A program made the translations under genes and the position numbers. A stretch of 64,000 bases of DNA from Amaricoccus solimangrovi. GTDB lineage: Bacteria; Pseudomonadota; Alphaproteobacteria; Rhodobacterales; Rhodobacteraceae. Shown in pieces: positions 29,021-37,824 of this stretch (the stretch's first letter is position 1; each line of letters begins with the position of its first letter). The notes under the pieces are model-generated. The model was not told the DNA's origin, did not search any database, and saw only the letters and a list, made by a program, of their open reading frames with translations. The stretch spans positions 1-64,000 of the forward strand of contig NZ_VFRP01000010.1 of NCBI RefSeq assembly GCF_006385685.1, written 5' to 3'.

Positions 29021-29518
29021 CTACCGAGCGAGCCGCTTCGGGGTCATGAAGTCCACGAGCCGCCCCGAATGCCAGTCCACCGCGTCCCAGCCGGAGGCGA
29101 AGTCGATCACCGCCGTCGCGCAGGTCGGGAAGCGTTCGTAGTCCGGGTCGTCGGGCGGGAGGCCGAGCAGGCGGGTCGCGAAGGCGCCGATGCCCGGATT
29201 GTGTCCGACCATCAGCACCCTCTCGCCCCGGGCGCCCCGGAGCGCGCCGAGCATCACCGCCGTGTCGGCGAGATAGAGCGCGTCGAGGAAGCGCGCCGGC
29301 GGCGGAGTGGCTCCCTGGAACAGCCGGGCGAAGGTCTGGACCGCGCGGGCGGCGCTCGATACCAGCGCGGCCTCGGGTTCATGTCCCCCGGCCCGCAGCC
29401 AGGCCCCCATCGCGGGCGCGTCGCGTCGGCCGCGCTTGCCGAGCGGCCGGTCGAAATCCTCGAGTTCCGGGTCGTCCCAACTCGATTTCGCATGACGGAC
29501 GAGAATCAGCCGCGTCAT
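29021..29518 (-). CDS. SixA-like histidine phosphatase
   Basis: 165 aa. The motif ILVRHAKSSWDDP holds the phospho-accepting His9 of the RHG superfamily; the second catalytic His is in VLMVGHNPGI. Small single-domain members such as SixA dephosphorylate phosphohistidine proteins; the target here is unknown. ATG at 29518 overlaps the stop of the upstream FeS gene by 4 nt. It is last in the argB operon. Confidence 0.88.
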   Translation of the reverse strand: MTRLILVRHAKSSWDDPELEDFDRPLGKRGRRDAPAMGAWLRAGGHEPEAALVSSAARAVQTFARLFQGATPPPARFLDALYLADTAVMLGALRGARGERVLMVGHNPGIGAFATRLLGLPPDDPDYERFPTCATAVIDFASGWDAVDWHSGRLVDFMTPKRLAR

Positions 29519-30180
29519 CGGGCGGCTCCGGGATGGAAGGCGGTCATGTGGAACTCCGATTGCCGGGCCTCCCGCGCCCCGGCGCCGACCGGACAGGCGC
29601 GGCGCGCGGCGCAACCCCGGCTCAGGCAGTCGCGCCCGGCCTCGGTATCGAGATGGGCGTGGCAGCGGGCGATGTCGTAGCCCGCCGCGCCGAGCGCGTC
29701 GACCGGGCAGCCCCCCCGGCAGGGCGCCGCGCAGGCGGTGCAGGGCGGGCCGGCGGGGGGCGGGAGCGCGAGCCGGGGCGCGAGTGCGATCGCCCCCCGG
29801 AACGAGACGAAGAGCCCGGCGGTCCGGTGCACCAGCAGGCCGACCGGGGATTGCCAGACCTGCCCGCCGCGGCGCGCCCAGGCGATGAAGGGATGCCAGG
29901 GCGGCCCCCCGAAGGGAAAGAGCGCGAGACCGCCGAGCGCCTCCGCCTGCCCCCCGATCACCCGCGCCGACCAGCGGTCGAGCGGATCGGGGCGCCCGTC
30001 GGCGTATTCCGCCGAGGCGGAGAAGACGTTCCAGAACTCCGGCCCGGGGCCGAGCAGGACCAGCGTGCCGTGTCCCTCGGGCACCCCGTCGTCCGGCCCG
30101 GGGTGGAAGGCGTCGAGCGGGACGAGCCCGTCCGCCGCCACCCGGGCCGCGAGGGAGTCGAGCCCGGGGGCGGCCGCCAT
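29515..30180 (-). CDS. Ferredoxin-like iron-sulfur protein of unknown function
   Basis: 221 aa. The N-terminal two thirds (residues 1-140) lack recognised motifs. The C-terminal part has eight cysteines: Cys147, 150, 154, 158 (CTACAAPCRGGCP), Cys173, and Cys185, 190, 196 (CLSRGC..RRACP). This resembles 4Fe-4S domains of the QueG/ferredoxin group but with irregular spacing, so one or two clusters are possible. It sits 1 nt after argB and overlaps the histidine phosphatase, so the three are probably co-translated. Function not inferred. Confidence 0.75.
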   Translation of the reverse strand: MAAAPGLDSLAARVAADGLVPLDAFHPGPDDGVPEGHGTLVLLGPGPEFWNVFSASAEYADGRPDPLDRWSARVIGGQAEALGGLALFPFGGPPWHPFIAWARRGGQVWQSPVGLLVHRTAGLFVSFRGAIALAPRLALPPPAGPPCTACAAPCRGGCPVDALGAAGYDIARCHAHLDTEAGRDCLSRGCAARRACPVGAGAREARQSEFHMTAFHPGAAR

Positions 30181-30181
30181 C

Positions 30182-31078
30182 TCAGCCCCGGATCAGCGTG
30201 CCCGCGCCATGCGCGGTGAAGAGTTCGAGCAGCACCGCGTGGGGTGCCCGGCCGTCGAGGATCACCACGGCGCGTACCCCATCATCGATCGCGTCGAGCG
30301 CGGTCTGGGTCTTCGGGATCATCCCGCCGGCGATCACACCGGCCTCGGTCAGTTCGCGCACCTGTGGCGGGGTGATCTGGGTCAGAAGCTCGCCCTCGGC
30401 GTTCTTCACCCCCGCCACGTCGGTCAGCAGCAGCAGCCGGTCGGCCTTCATCGCGGCGGCGATGGCGCCGGCGGCGGTGTCGCCGTTCACGTTGAAGGTC
30501 TCGCCGTCGCGTCCCATCGCGACCGGCGCCACGACGGGAATGAAATCCGAGCGGAGGAAAGTGTGAAGCACCTCCGGATGCATCTCGACCGGCTTGCCGA
30601 CGAAGCCGAGATCGACCGTGACCTCCGCGCCGTCGCGCAGCACGGTGGCGAGATCCTTCTCGCAGATCATGAGATTGGCATCCTTGCCCGAGAGGCCGAC
30701 CGCCTTGCCGCCGGCGGTGTTGATCGCCTGCACGATGCGCTTGTTGATCCGGCCGGAGAGCACCATCTCGACCACCTCGACGGTGGCGGCGTCGCTCACG
30801 CGCTTGCCCTCGACGAATTCGGATCGGATCTCGAGCCGCCTCAGCATCTCGTTGATCATCGGTCCGCCGCCGTGGACGATGATCGGATGGACGTTGCACT
30901 GCTTCATCAGCACGACGTCGCGGGCGAAGTCGGCCATCGCCTCCTCGCTGCCCATCGCATGGCCACCGAGCTTGATCACGATGGTCGCGCCGTCATAGCG
31001 CTGGAGATAGGGCAGGGCCTCGCTCAGCGTGCGCGCGGTCGCGATCCAGTCGCGCGTATGGGCGGTCGATTTCTCCAC
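30182..31078 (-). CDS. argB: Acetylglutamate kinase
   Basis: 298 aa. Phosphorylates N-acetyl-L-glutamate in arginine synthesis. [26 protein letters not shown] and the [24 protein letters not shown] segment are diagnostic. GTG at 31078 is chosen: it is preceded by CCGGAGAGAGAC and gives the normal start [27 protein letters not shown], with an N-terminal helix typical of arginine-sensitive enzymes. First gene of a leftward three-gene operon. Confidence 0.95.
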   Translation of the reverse strand: MEKSTAHTRDWIATARTLSEALPYLQRYDGATIVIKLGGHAMGSEEAMADFARDVVLMKQCNVHPIIVHGGGPMINEMLRRLEIRSEFVEGKRVSDAATVEVVEMVLSGRINKRIVQAINTAGGKAVGLSGKDANLMICEKDLATVLRDGAEVTVDLGFVGKPVEMHPEVLHTFLRSDFIPVVAPVAMGRDGETFNVNGDTAAGAIAAAMKADRLLLLTDVAGVKNAEGELLTQITPPQVRELTEAGVIAGGMIPKTQTALDAIDDGVRAVVILDGRAPHAVLLELFTAHGAGTLIRG

Positions 31079-31136
31079 GTCTCTCTCCGGGTCCGGGGCG
31101 CGGGCTCGCGCACGAGGAGTTGCGCGGGCCCCCGCG

Positions 31137-31165
31137 TTGCCAAGGGACGGGCGCGGGAATACAGT
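31137..31165 (+). promoter_or_regulatory. Promoter for the SPOR-like gene pair
   Basis: TTGCCA at 31137-31142 and TACAGT at 31160-31165 with a 17-nt spacer, 33 nt before the start at 31199. It lies in the divergent gap with argB. Confidence 0.55.
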
Positions 31166-31198
31166 CTCGCCGTCCAGCGGACAAGGAGATTGGCAGGA

Positions 31199-31729
31199 AT
31201 GGCCGCTCGTCACCAGATCCCGGCGCTCGCCGCCGCGATGATCATCCTCTGCGCCGCGGCGCCGAGCCGGGCGCAGGATCCGTCCAACCCGGACTGTCCC
31301 GAAAGATTCCAGCTCTACGAGACCGCGACGCATTCGGTCGCGGCGTTCGGCAATCAGCAATCGCGCACGGTGGCGCCGCGGGTCAGGGCGGCGGCCCGGT
31401 GGCTCCGGATGGCGAACTGCCTCACCTTCTCCGATCAGCTGGCGCCGATGAGCGCGCTCGGGCCGGAAGCGGGTCTCGCCGCGCGGACGCCCTCGGGGCC
31501 GGTGATCCCGCCGACGGATCTGCATGTCGGCATCGTGACCAGCACCGCCGACGAGACCCGCGCGATCACCTTCTTCGCCGCGCAGGGTCTACGGGCCCGG
31601 GGGATCGGCGCGCCCTATCTCGGGCGGCGGATCTATGTCGGCCCGTTCACGACGGCCGGCGCGCTCGAAGGCGGCGCGGCGCTCGCCCGGGCGGCCGGCT
31701 TCGCCTATCCCTATCCGGGCAAGATGTGA
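31199..31729 (+). CDS. Secreted protein with C-terminal SPOR-like domain
   Basis: 176 aa. Signal peptide of about 25 residues ([16 protein letters not shown]). Two Cys (in NPDCPER and MANCLTF) could form a disulfide. The last 70 residues ([25 protein letters not shown] ... [20 protein letters not shown]) have the pattern of a SPOR peptidoglycan-binding fold. The same pattern occurs in the next gene, so the two are paralogues. ATG at 31199 follows AAGGAGATTGGCAGGA. A cell-wall role is inferred from the fold only. Confidence 0.7.
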   Translation: MAARHQIPALAAAMIILCAAAPSRAQDPSNPDCPERFQLYETATHSVAAFGNQQSRTVAPRVRAAARWLRMANCLTFSDQLAPMSALGPEAGLAARTPSGPVIPPTDLHVGIVTSTADETRAITFFAAQGLRARGIGAPYLGRRIYVGPFTTAGALEGGAALARAAGFAYPYPGKM

Positions 31730-31739
31730 GGGAAAGCGG

Positions 31740-32306
31740 ATGCGCGCCGGAACGGTCCTCGTCCTGATCGCGGGACTTCTGCCTCTGCTTGGCTGCGCCA
31801 GCCTGCCGCCCCGGCCGCCGCGCGGCGATCCGGCGAACTGCCGCGTACTGTTCCAGAACTACGACCGGGCGGCGAGCCTGTTCCAGCCCTATACCTACAG
31901 CGCCCGGCTCGACGGCCGCTCGACCCAGACCCCGGCGCTGAGCGTCGCGAGCAATGCCATCATCAGCAACGGCTGCCTGACCACCACCGCGGATCTCAAG
32001 GGGCTCGAATCGCTCCAGATGAAGCTCGGGCCGCGCAAGCCCGCGGAGTCCGGCGCGCCGATCCCGCCGACGGCGGTGCATGTCGGCATCCTCACCGGCG
32101 GCTTCAGCGACGCGGGCCGCGCGACCGCCTTCTTCCAGAGCCAGGGCTACGAGACGCGGACGATCGGCGCGGAGAAGCTCGGGCGCCGGCTCTACATCGG
32201 GCCGGTCAGGAGCGAGGGCGCGCTCGACCAGGCGATCGCGCTCGCGGCCGAGGCTGGCTTTCCGAGCGCCTACCCGTCCGACCTGTTCCACTTCTGGAAG
32301 TACTGA
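31740..32306 (+). CDS. Lipoprotein with C-terminal SPOR-like domain
   Basis: 188 aa. The signal MRAGTVLVLIAGLLPLLGC ends in a lipobox (LLGC, Cys19), so outer-membrane anchoring is likely. The C-terminal domain VHVGILTGGFSDAGRATAFFQSQGYETRTIGAEKLGRRLYIGP matches the paralogue upstream. Two later Cys (NCRVLF, NGCLTT) match the two in the neighbour. It starts 10 nt after the first gene, so both are co-transcribed. Confidence 0.7.
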   Translation: MRAGTVLVLIAGLLPLLGCASLPPRPPRGDPANCRVLFQNYDRAASLFQPYTYSARLDGRSTQTPALSVASNAIISNGCLTTTADLKGLESLQMKLGPRKPAESGAPIPPTAVHVGILTGGFSDAGRATAFFQSQGYETRTIGAEKLGRRLYIGPVRSEGALDQAIALAAEAGFPSAYPSDLFHFWKY

Positions 32307-32321
32307 GAGGCCGGCGGCGCG

Positions 32322-32777
32322 TCAGCGGTCCCAGGCGGCGAGCGCTGCCTCGTCCTCGTCGCGGGCCGCGACCCAGTGCGCGCCGTCGGGCCGGGTTTCC
32401 TTCTTCCAGAACGGCGCGCGGGATTTCAGGTAGTCCATCAGGAATTCCGCCGCCGCGAAGGCCGCCGCGCGGGATTCCGACGCGGTGGCGACCATCATGA
32501 TCTGGTCGCCGGGGTGGAGCAGGCCGTGGCGATGGATGATGAGGCTGGCGCGCAGCGGCCAGCGCGCCGCCGCCTCGGCCTCGATCGCGCCGAGCGCTCT
32601 GAGCGTCATCGCGGGATAGTGTTCGAGCTCCAGCGCGCTGATCGCCCCCGCCCCGGCGGTGACGTCGCGCACGAGCCCGGTGAAGCTCACCAGCGCGCCG
32701 ATATCGGTGCGACCGGCACGGAGCGCCGCGAGTTCGGCGCCAAGGTCGAAATCCTCCGCCTGGACCCGGACCGACAC
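32322..32777 (-). CDS. moaE: Molybdopterin synthase large subunit
   Basis: 151 aa. With MoaD it adds the dithiolene sulfurs to precursor Z in molybdenum cofactor synthesis. SFTGLVRDVTAGAG, LELEHYPAMTLRALGAIEAEA, IIHRHGLLHPGDQIMMVAT and the active-site Lys segment YLKSRAPFWKKE are present. Last gene of the leftward uvrC-pgsA-moaD-moaE string, 5 nt after moaD. Confidence 0.95.
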   Translation of the reverse strand: MSVRVQAEDFDLGAELAALRAGRTDIGALVSFTGLVRDVTAGAGAISALELEHYPAMTLRALGAIEAEAAARWPLRASLIIHRHGLLHPGDQIMMVATASESRAAAFAAAEFLMDYLKSRAPFWKKETRPDGAHWVAARDEDEAALAAWDR

Positions 32778-32782
32778 CTTGC

Positions 32783-33034
32783 TCAGCCGCCCGTCATCGG
32801 CGGGAAGAAGGCCACTTCCCGCGCGCCGGCGAGGGGCGCCGCGAGATCGGCCAGTTCCTGGTCGACCGCGACCCGCACGGCGCGCATGTCCGAAAAGGCG
32901 AGCGCGTAGCGCGGCTCGCGTTCGCGCAGTTCGGCGACGAGATCGGCGACGGTCGCCGCGGAGGTTTCCACCCGCTCCTCCGATTCTCCGATGCGTTCCC
33001 GGAGCCAGGCGAAATAGAGGACGGTCAGACTCAC
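32783..33034 (-). CDS. moaD: Molybdopterin synthase small subunit
   Basis: 83 aa, ubiquitin-like sulfur carrier. The C-terminal Gly-Gly (PMTGG) that becomes the thiocarboxylate is at the exact end. VLYFAWLRERIGESEERVE is the family N-terminus. Its start overlaps the pgsA stop by 4 nt, coupling it to phospholipid synthesis genes by position only. Confidence 0.95.
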   Translation of the reverse strand: MSLTVLYFAWLRERIGESEERVETSAATVADLVAELREREPRYALAFSDMRAVRVAVDQELADLAAPLAGAREVAFFPPMTGG

Positions 33035-33648
33035 CGCTTGCGGTCCCTCAGGAAGGGCAGCGCCTTCATCAGATAGTCGATGCCGGTCATGAGCGTCAGC
33101 AGCCCCGCCACCCAGATGAGCAGCAGCCCGCCGTTCTCGAGCAGCCAGCCGAGCCAGTTGTGGAGCCAGTGGCTGTACCAGTACTGCCCGTGCCGCCGGT
33201 CATATTCGAAGACGCCCGCGAGCAGCAGCACCGGGATCGCGACCATCTGCGCCGTGGTCTTCCACTTCGCGAGATTGGTGACCTTGAGCCGGCCGGCGCG
33301 GGAGCCGAGGAATTCGCGCAGGCCCGAGACGAAGACCTCGCGCAGCAGGATGAAGGCGACCGGCACGAGGATCAGGCCCTTTATCCCGGAAATGCCGACG
33401 ATCACGGCGAGCGCGATCACCACCATCGCCTTGTCCGCGATCGGATCGAGCATCCGGCCGAAGTTCGATTCCTGCTTCCAGGCGCGGGCGAGGCGCCCGT
33501 CGATATAGTCGGTCAGCGCGGCGAGGATGAAGAGCGCGATCGCGACCCAGTCGGCCGCGGGCCGCGGGAACACGACGAAGGCGAGCGCGACTCCCGGCGC
33601 GGCCAGAAGGCGCAGCACTGTCAGGATATTCGGAATCGTCCAACGCAT
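33031..33648 (-). CDS. pgsA: CDP-diacylglycerol-glycerol-3-phosphate 3-phosphatidyltransferase
   Basis: 205 aa, integral membrane. Makes phosphatidylglycerol phosphate. The CDP-alcohol phosphatidyltransferase motif DG-x2-AR-x8-G-x3-D-x3-D is seen in DYIDGRLARAWKQESNFGRMLDPIADK. MRWTIPNILTVLRLLAAP is the usual N-terminus. It lies 53 nt after uvrC, an order conserved in many bacteria. Confidence 0.95.
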   Translation of the reverse strand: MRWTIPNILTVLRLLAAPGVALAFVVFPRPAADWVAIALFILAALTDYIDGRLARAWKQESNFGRMLDPIADKAMVVIALAVIVGISGIKGLILVPVAFILLREVFVSGLREFLGSRAGRLKVTNLAKWKTTAQMVAIPVLLLAGVFEYDRRHGQYWYSHWLHNWLGWLLENGGLLLIWVAGLLTLMTGIDYLMKALPFLRDRKR

Positions 33649-33701
33649 CGCAGCAACCGTCCCCCGGGCGGATCCGGAACCGCCCCTTCCTATGTAGCGA
33701 A

Positions 33702-35600
33702 TTAGCGCTCTCCATGGAAGAAGCCATAGATCTGCTCGGCCAGCGCGTCCGAGATTCCGGGCGCCGCGCGCAGGTCCGCGAGGCCCGCGCGCGCGACGGC
33801 CTTGGCGGAGCCGAAATGCGCGAGCAGCGCGCGCTTGCGCGCCGCGCCGACCCCCGGCACCTCGTCGAGCGGCGTGGCCCGCGTCTGCGCCGCGCGCCGG
33901 GTCCGGTGCGCGCCGATCGCGAAACGGTGCGCCTCGTCGCGCAGGCGCTGGATGAAGTAGAGCACCGGGTCTCGGTAGGGCAGCGCGCGCGGCGGCTGGC
34001 CCGGGACGTGGAATTCCTCCTTGCCCGCGTCGCGGTCCACGCCCTTGGCGACGCCGATCAGCGCCACGTCCTCGACGCCGAGATCGGCGAGCGCCGCCTC
34101 GGCCGCGGCGACCTGGCCCGCGCCGCCGTCGATCAGCACCAGATCGGGCCAGGCGTCGCTCCGCCGGTCCGGATCCTCCTTCACGAGGCGCGAGAAGCGG
34201 CGCGTCAGCACCTCGCGCATCATCCCGAAATCGTCGCCCGGGGTAAGCTCGGTGGAGCGGATGTTGAACTTGCGGTACTGCGACTTCACGAAGCCCTCCG
34301 GCCCCGCGACGATCATGCCACCGACCGCGTTCGTGCCCATGATGTGGCTGTTGTCGTAGACCTCGATCCGCCCGGGCGCCCCGTCGAGTCCGAAGGCCTC
34401 CGCCAGCCCTTCGAGCAGCGCCTGCTGGCTCGCGCTCTCGGCCATGCGCCGCGCCAGCGCCTCGCGCGCGTTGCGCGCCGCGTGCTCGACGAGCCGCGCC
34501 TTTTCGCCGCGTTGGGGCAGAGCGAGCTCCACCTTGCGGCCAAGCTCCGCGGTCAGCGCATCGGCCAGCAGGTCGGGGTTGTCGGGAGCGTGGCTCATCA
34601 GGATGAGCCGGGGCGGGGTCTTGTTGCCGTAGAACTGTCCGAGGAATGCCTCGAGGATCTCGCCCGGCTCGGCGCCCGAGCCGGTGCGCGGGAAATAGGC
34701 GCGGTTGCCCCAGTTCTGATGCGCGCGGATGAAGAAGACCTGCACGCAGGCGTGCCCCCCCTCCTGATGCAGCGCGACGACATCCGCCTCCTCCACGCCC
34801 TCGGGATTGATCCCCTGGTTCGCCTGGACGGTGGTCAGCGCGCGGATCCGGTCGCGCAGCGCCGCGGCGCGCTCGAATTCCATCGCCGCGCTCGCCTGTG
34901 CCATCTCCGCCGCGAGATGCTCCTGCACCTTGGTCGAGCGGCCGCGCAGGAAGTCGGTCGCATCCTCGACCAGCGCCGCGTAATCGGCCTCGCCGATCAG
35001 CCCGACGCAGGGCGCGCTGCACCGCCGGATCTGGTAGAGCAGGCAGGGCCGGGTGCGGGCATCGAATGTCGCGTCGGAGCAGGAGCGCAGCAGGAAGGCC
35101 TTCTGCAGCTGGTTCAGCGTCCGGGTGACGCTGCCCGCCGAGGCGAAGGGGCCGAAATACTGGCCGGGCTGGCGGCGCATGCCGCGGTGCTTCTCGATCC
35201 GGGGATAGGGATGATCCCCGGTGACGAGAATGTTCGGAAAGCTCTTGTCGTCGCGGAGCAGGACGTTATAGCGAGGGCGCAGCTGCTTGATGAGATTCTG
35301 TTCGAGCAGCAGGGCTTCCGTCTCGGTCTCCGTGGTCAGGAACATCATCGACGCCGTGGCGCCGATCATTCTACTTATGCGCGAATTGTGCCCGGTCGGC
35401 TTGGCGTAGGAAGCCACGCGCCGCTTCAGGTTCCGCGCCTTGCCGACATAGAGAACCTCGCCTTTCGCATCGAGCATCCGGTAGACGCCGGGGCGCTCCT
35501 CGAGCCGCCGCAGATAGTCGCGGATCACGAGATGGCCGGTCGGCGCCGCCGCCGCGCCGGCCCCTTCCTCGATGAATCCGCTCTCCGTCTGCTCCGTCAC
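33702..35600 (-). CDS. uvrC: Excinuclease ABC subunit C
   Basis: 632 aa. Makes the incisions in nucleotide excision repair. The GIY-YIG domain is [25 protein letters not shown] (about residues 38-62). A UVR motif follows near residue 215 ([22 protein letters not shown]), then the RNase H-like domain ([20 protein letters not shown]), and tandem helix-hairpin-helix motifs ([16 protein letters not shown] ... [17 protein letters not shown]). First of the leftward uvrC-pgsA-moaDE string. Confidence 0.96.
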   Translation of the reverse strand: MTEQTESGFIEEGAGAAAAPTGHLVIRDYLRRLEERPGVYRMLDAKGEVLYVGKARNLKRRVASYAKPTGHNSRISRMIGATASMMFLTTETETEALLLEQNLIKQLRPRYNVLLRDDKSFPNILVTGDHPYPRIEKHRGMRRQPGQYFGPFASAGSVTRTLNQLQKAFLLRSCSDATFDARTRPCLLYQIRRCSAPCVGLIGEADYAALVEDATDFLRGRSTKVQEHLAAEMAQASAAMEFERAAALRDRIRALTTVQANQGINPEGVEEADVVALHQEGGHACVQVFFIRAHQNWGNRAYFPRTGSGAEPGEILEAFLGQFYGNKTPPRLILMSHAPDNPDLLADALTAELGRKVELALPQRGEKARLVEHAARNAREALARRMAESASQQALLEGLAEAFGLDGAPGRIEVYDNSHIMGTNAVGGMIVAGPEGFVKSQYRKFNIRSTELTPGDDFGMMREVLTRRFSRLVKEDPDRRSDAWPDLVLIDGGAGQVAAAEAALADLGVEDVALIGVAKGVDRDAGKEEFHVPGQPPRALPYRDPVLYFIQRLRDEAHRFAIGAHRTRRAAQTRATPLDEVPGVGAARKRALLAHFGSAKAVARAGLADLRAAPGISDALAEQIYGFFHGER

Positions 35601-35928
35601 CCGCCCGTCTCCATTGGTACGATTGATTCCCGACCTCGCTGCGCCCGGCCGCCCGGATTTTCAAGCGCAAAGCTTTCCACCGTTTCGGTGCATAACCATG
35701 TGGAAAACTTGGTGGCTTCCCGGTTTTTCATTGGAAAACAAGGCCCTTCCTCCATATGGTCAAATTTTAACCACTTTTGCAAGCGGCTGATTTTCCTGCG
35801 GATTTTTTATGGCCAACGGTAAAATTATGGAATCGTTGACAGAATCAACACGCTTTTGTGACGCCGCCAACGGGGTGGAAAAGTCAACGGGCGGGGCCGC
35901 GTGGCGGCCGTTTCCAGGCCGCCCAAGC
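35601..35928. other. AT-rich gap upstream of uvrC
   Basis: 328 bp without a gene, markedly AT-richer than its surroundings from about 35690 to 35860. It must contain the uvrC promoter; on the minus strand TTGCAA (35776-35781) with CCATAT or CATATG 17-18 nt on is a candidate. It also has TGTGGAAAA (35699-35707), one base from a DnaA box, TTAACCAC (35768-35775) and a GTTGA-N5-TCAAC inverted repeat (35835-35849). I saw no LexA-type site. Confidence 0.5.
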
Positions 35929-36711
35929 CTATTCCAGACCACGCACATCCGGTGTTCTCCAGCCCAGATGCTGCCCGCCATCCACGCAGAGCAACTGCCC
36001 GGTGAAGCCCGGGGAGTCGAGGATGAAGCGCAGCGCCGTCCGGATTTCCTCCGGATTGGAGCCGCGTTCCAGGATGGTGTTCGCACGCTGCCCGGCGAAG
36101 TGCGCGGCCGACTGGCGCGCGGCGATCAGCGTCGGCCCGGGACCGATCGCATTGACGCGGACATGGGGCGCGAGCCCCTGCGCCGCGGTCCGCGTCAGCG
36201 CCCAGAGACCCATCTTTGCAATCGTATAGGTTGTGAACTCGGGCGTGAGCTTCAGCACGCGCTGGTCGATCATGTTGACGACCGAGGCGCGGGCGACCGG
36301 CTCGCCCCGGGCATCCTCGACCGCGCGCGGCGCCTGGGCGGCGAAGGCCTGGATGAGTTCGAAGGGCGCGCGCAGATTGGCGCCGATGTTGCGGTCCCAG
36401 CTTTCCCAGGTCGCGGTCGCGATCCGGTCATGGTCGAAGATCGAGGCGTTGTTCACGAGCACCGTCAGCGGCCGCCCGAGCGCGGTGGCCGCGCGCGCCA
36501 CCAGCGAGCCCGTCTCCGCCCGGTCGAGCAGGTCGGCGCCGAGCGCCACGGCGCGCAACCCCTCGTCCCGGAACTCGGCCGCCAGCGCCTCGGCCTCCTC
36601 GGCGCCGGTGTGGTAGTGGATCGCGAGGTCGAGGCCGCGCTCGGCGAGTTCGCGCGCCATCGCGCGGCCGAGGCGCCGCGCGCCACCAGTGACGAGGGCC
36701 GCTCCTGTCAT
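35929..36711 (-). CDS. SDR oxidoreductase, pteridine reductase/FolM-like
   Basis: 260 aa. Rossmann motif TGGARRLGRAMARELAERG has the TG-x3-R-x-G form of pteridine reductases rather than the usual TG-x3-G-x-G. NNAS is present, and the catalytic YTIAK (Tyr-x3-Lys) is intact. The usual Ser position reads Asp in VVNMIDQRV, again as in pteridine reductases. Probable NADPH-dependent dihydrobiopterin or dihydromonapterin reduction; substrate inferred from motifs. Confidence 0.82.
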   Translation of the reverse strand: MTGAALVTGGARRLGRAMARELAERGLDLAIHYHTGAEEAEALAAEFRDEGLRAVALGADLLDRAETGSLVARAATALGRPLTVLVNNASIFDHDRIATATWESWDRNIGANLRAPFELIQAFAAQAPRAVEDARGEPVARASVVNMIDQRVLKLTPEFTTYTIAKMGLWALTRTAAQGLAPHVRVNAIGPGPTLIAARQSAAHFAGQRANTILERGSNPEEIRTALRFILDSPGFTGQLLCVDGGQHLGWRTPDVRGLE

Positions 36712-36728
36712 CGTGCCATCTCCGGAAT

Positions 36729-36923
36729 TCAGCGCCCCGACGGGCAGCCAGGCGTGGGGCATCGTCCGTCGCCGAGCCGGTAGGCTCCGCAGACGGGGCA
36801 TTTGCGCGCGGTCTCGACCCGCCGCTTCCCGCCGGAAGCCGCCGGGGGGCGGGGCAGGACCGACCGGATCACCATGCCGACGAGGAGCCCGATCAGAATG
36901 ACCGTGGTCGCGACCTTCAGCAT
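36729..36923 (-). CDS. Small membrane-anchored zinc-ribbon protein
   Basis: 64 aa. One N-terminal TM helix (ATTVILIGLLVGMVIRSVL) followed by a basic linker and four cysteines in CPVC-x9-C-x4-C (Cys42, 45, 55, 60), a probable zinc ribbon. Its start codon shares one base with the stop of the S49 peptidase gene, so it is translated right after it. No function is assigned. Between it and the SDR gene are 17 nt. Confidence 0.65.
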   Translation of the reverse strand: MLKVATTVILIGLLVGMVIRSVLPRPPAASGGKRRVETARKCPVCGAYRLGDGRCPTPGCPSGR

Positions 36924-37759
36924 CAGGGCGCCCGCGTGCCGAACCGCGCCCAGAGCGCGCCATCCTCGAGCCGCGCCATCGTCTCCGAGACGCCCGGAAG
37001 GCCGAGGCGGCGCAGCAGCGGACGTCGCGGCGCCATCGGCTGGAACCGGACCTTCTCGCCATAGAGCGCCTTCATGGTCGGGACGAGATGGCCGAGCGCG
37101 TCGGCGAGGCCAAGCTCGATCGCCTGCTCGCCGAGCCAGAAGTCGCCGGTGAAGAGCCCGTCCTCCCTGAGGAGCGCGCCCCGGCGCGAGCGGACCTGAT
37201 CGATGAAATTGCGGTGGATCACCGCCTGAAGACCCTCGAGCCGGGCGACATCCTCCGCCCGCTCCGGCCGGAACGGATCGAGCATGCTCTTGTCGGTGCC
37301 CGCCGTGTGCACCCGCCGCTCGATCCCGTGGCGGGCGATGAAGTCCTGGAAGCCGAAGCTCGCCGAGATCACCCCGATCGAGCCGAGGATGCTGTTGCGG
37401 TCGACATGGATCCTGTCCGCGGCGGTGGCGAGCCAGTAGCCGCCGGAAGCGGCGACGTCCTCGACGAAGGCGTGGACCGGGATCTTCTTCTCGTCCGCGA
37501 GGCGGCGGATGCGCGCGGCGATCAGGCTCGACTGGGCGGGACTGCCGCCGGGCGAGTTGATCGCGATCGCCACCGCCTTCGGCCCGCCCCGGGTGAAGGC
37601 GGCCTCGATCAGCGGCGCCAGCGCCGCGTCGTTCAGCGCGGCCCCGCCGAGCCGGCCGCCGCCGCCGATCACCCCTTCCAGGCGCAGCACGGTGACGAGG
37701 GGGCGGCGCCCCCGGAAGCGGCTGAGGATGTTCTCGAACATGCGCGTGATCCCGATCAT
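36923..37759 (-). CDS. S49-family serine peptidase, SppA/SohB-like
   Basis: 278 aa. INSPGGSPAQSSLIAARIRRL and VAASGGYWLATAADRI carry the nucleophile Ser105; the general-base Lys is probably Lys157 in GTDKSMLDPF. These enzymes cut signal-peptide remnants or membrane proteins. No N-terminal TM is obvious, unlike E. coli SppA. The start could be six codons later (MFENILSRF). Followed directly by a small zinc-ribbon membrane protein. Confidence 0.9.
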   Translation of the reverse strand: MIGITRMFENILSRFRGRRPLVTVLRLEGVIGGGGRLGGAALNDAALAPLIEAAFTRGGPKAVAIAINSPGGSPAQSSLIAARIRRLADEKKIPVHAFVEDVAASGGYWLATAADRIHVDRNSILGSIGVISASFGFQDFIARHGIERRVHTAGTDKSMLDPFRPERAEDVARLEGLQAVIHRNFIDQVRSRRGALLREDGLFTGDFWLGEQAIELGLADALGHLVPTMKALYGEKVRFQPMAPRRPLLRRLGLPGVSETMARLEDGALWARFGTRAP

Positions 37760-37824
37760 CGCCCCGATTTAGGCGCGCGGCCCCGAGCGGGCAAGGGGCG
37801 CCGCGCCCGGCTCATGTGCCCGGA

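Noticed and set aside
33714-35822. A 702-codon rightward open frame opposite uvrC
   Set aside because: Antisense shadow of uvrC with low-complexity Arg/Ala/Glu composition and no motif.
35601-35928. Chromosomal origin of replication
   Set aside because: DnaA-box-like words are few and imperfect, and no origin marker (dnaA, hemE, parAB, gidA) lies nearby.
35601-35928. SOS (LexA) control of uvrC
   Set aside because: I could not find GTTC-N7-GTTC or GAAC-N7-GAAC, the alphaproteobacterial LexA site, in the gap.
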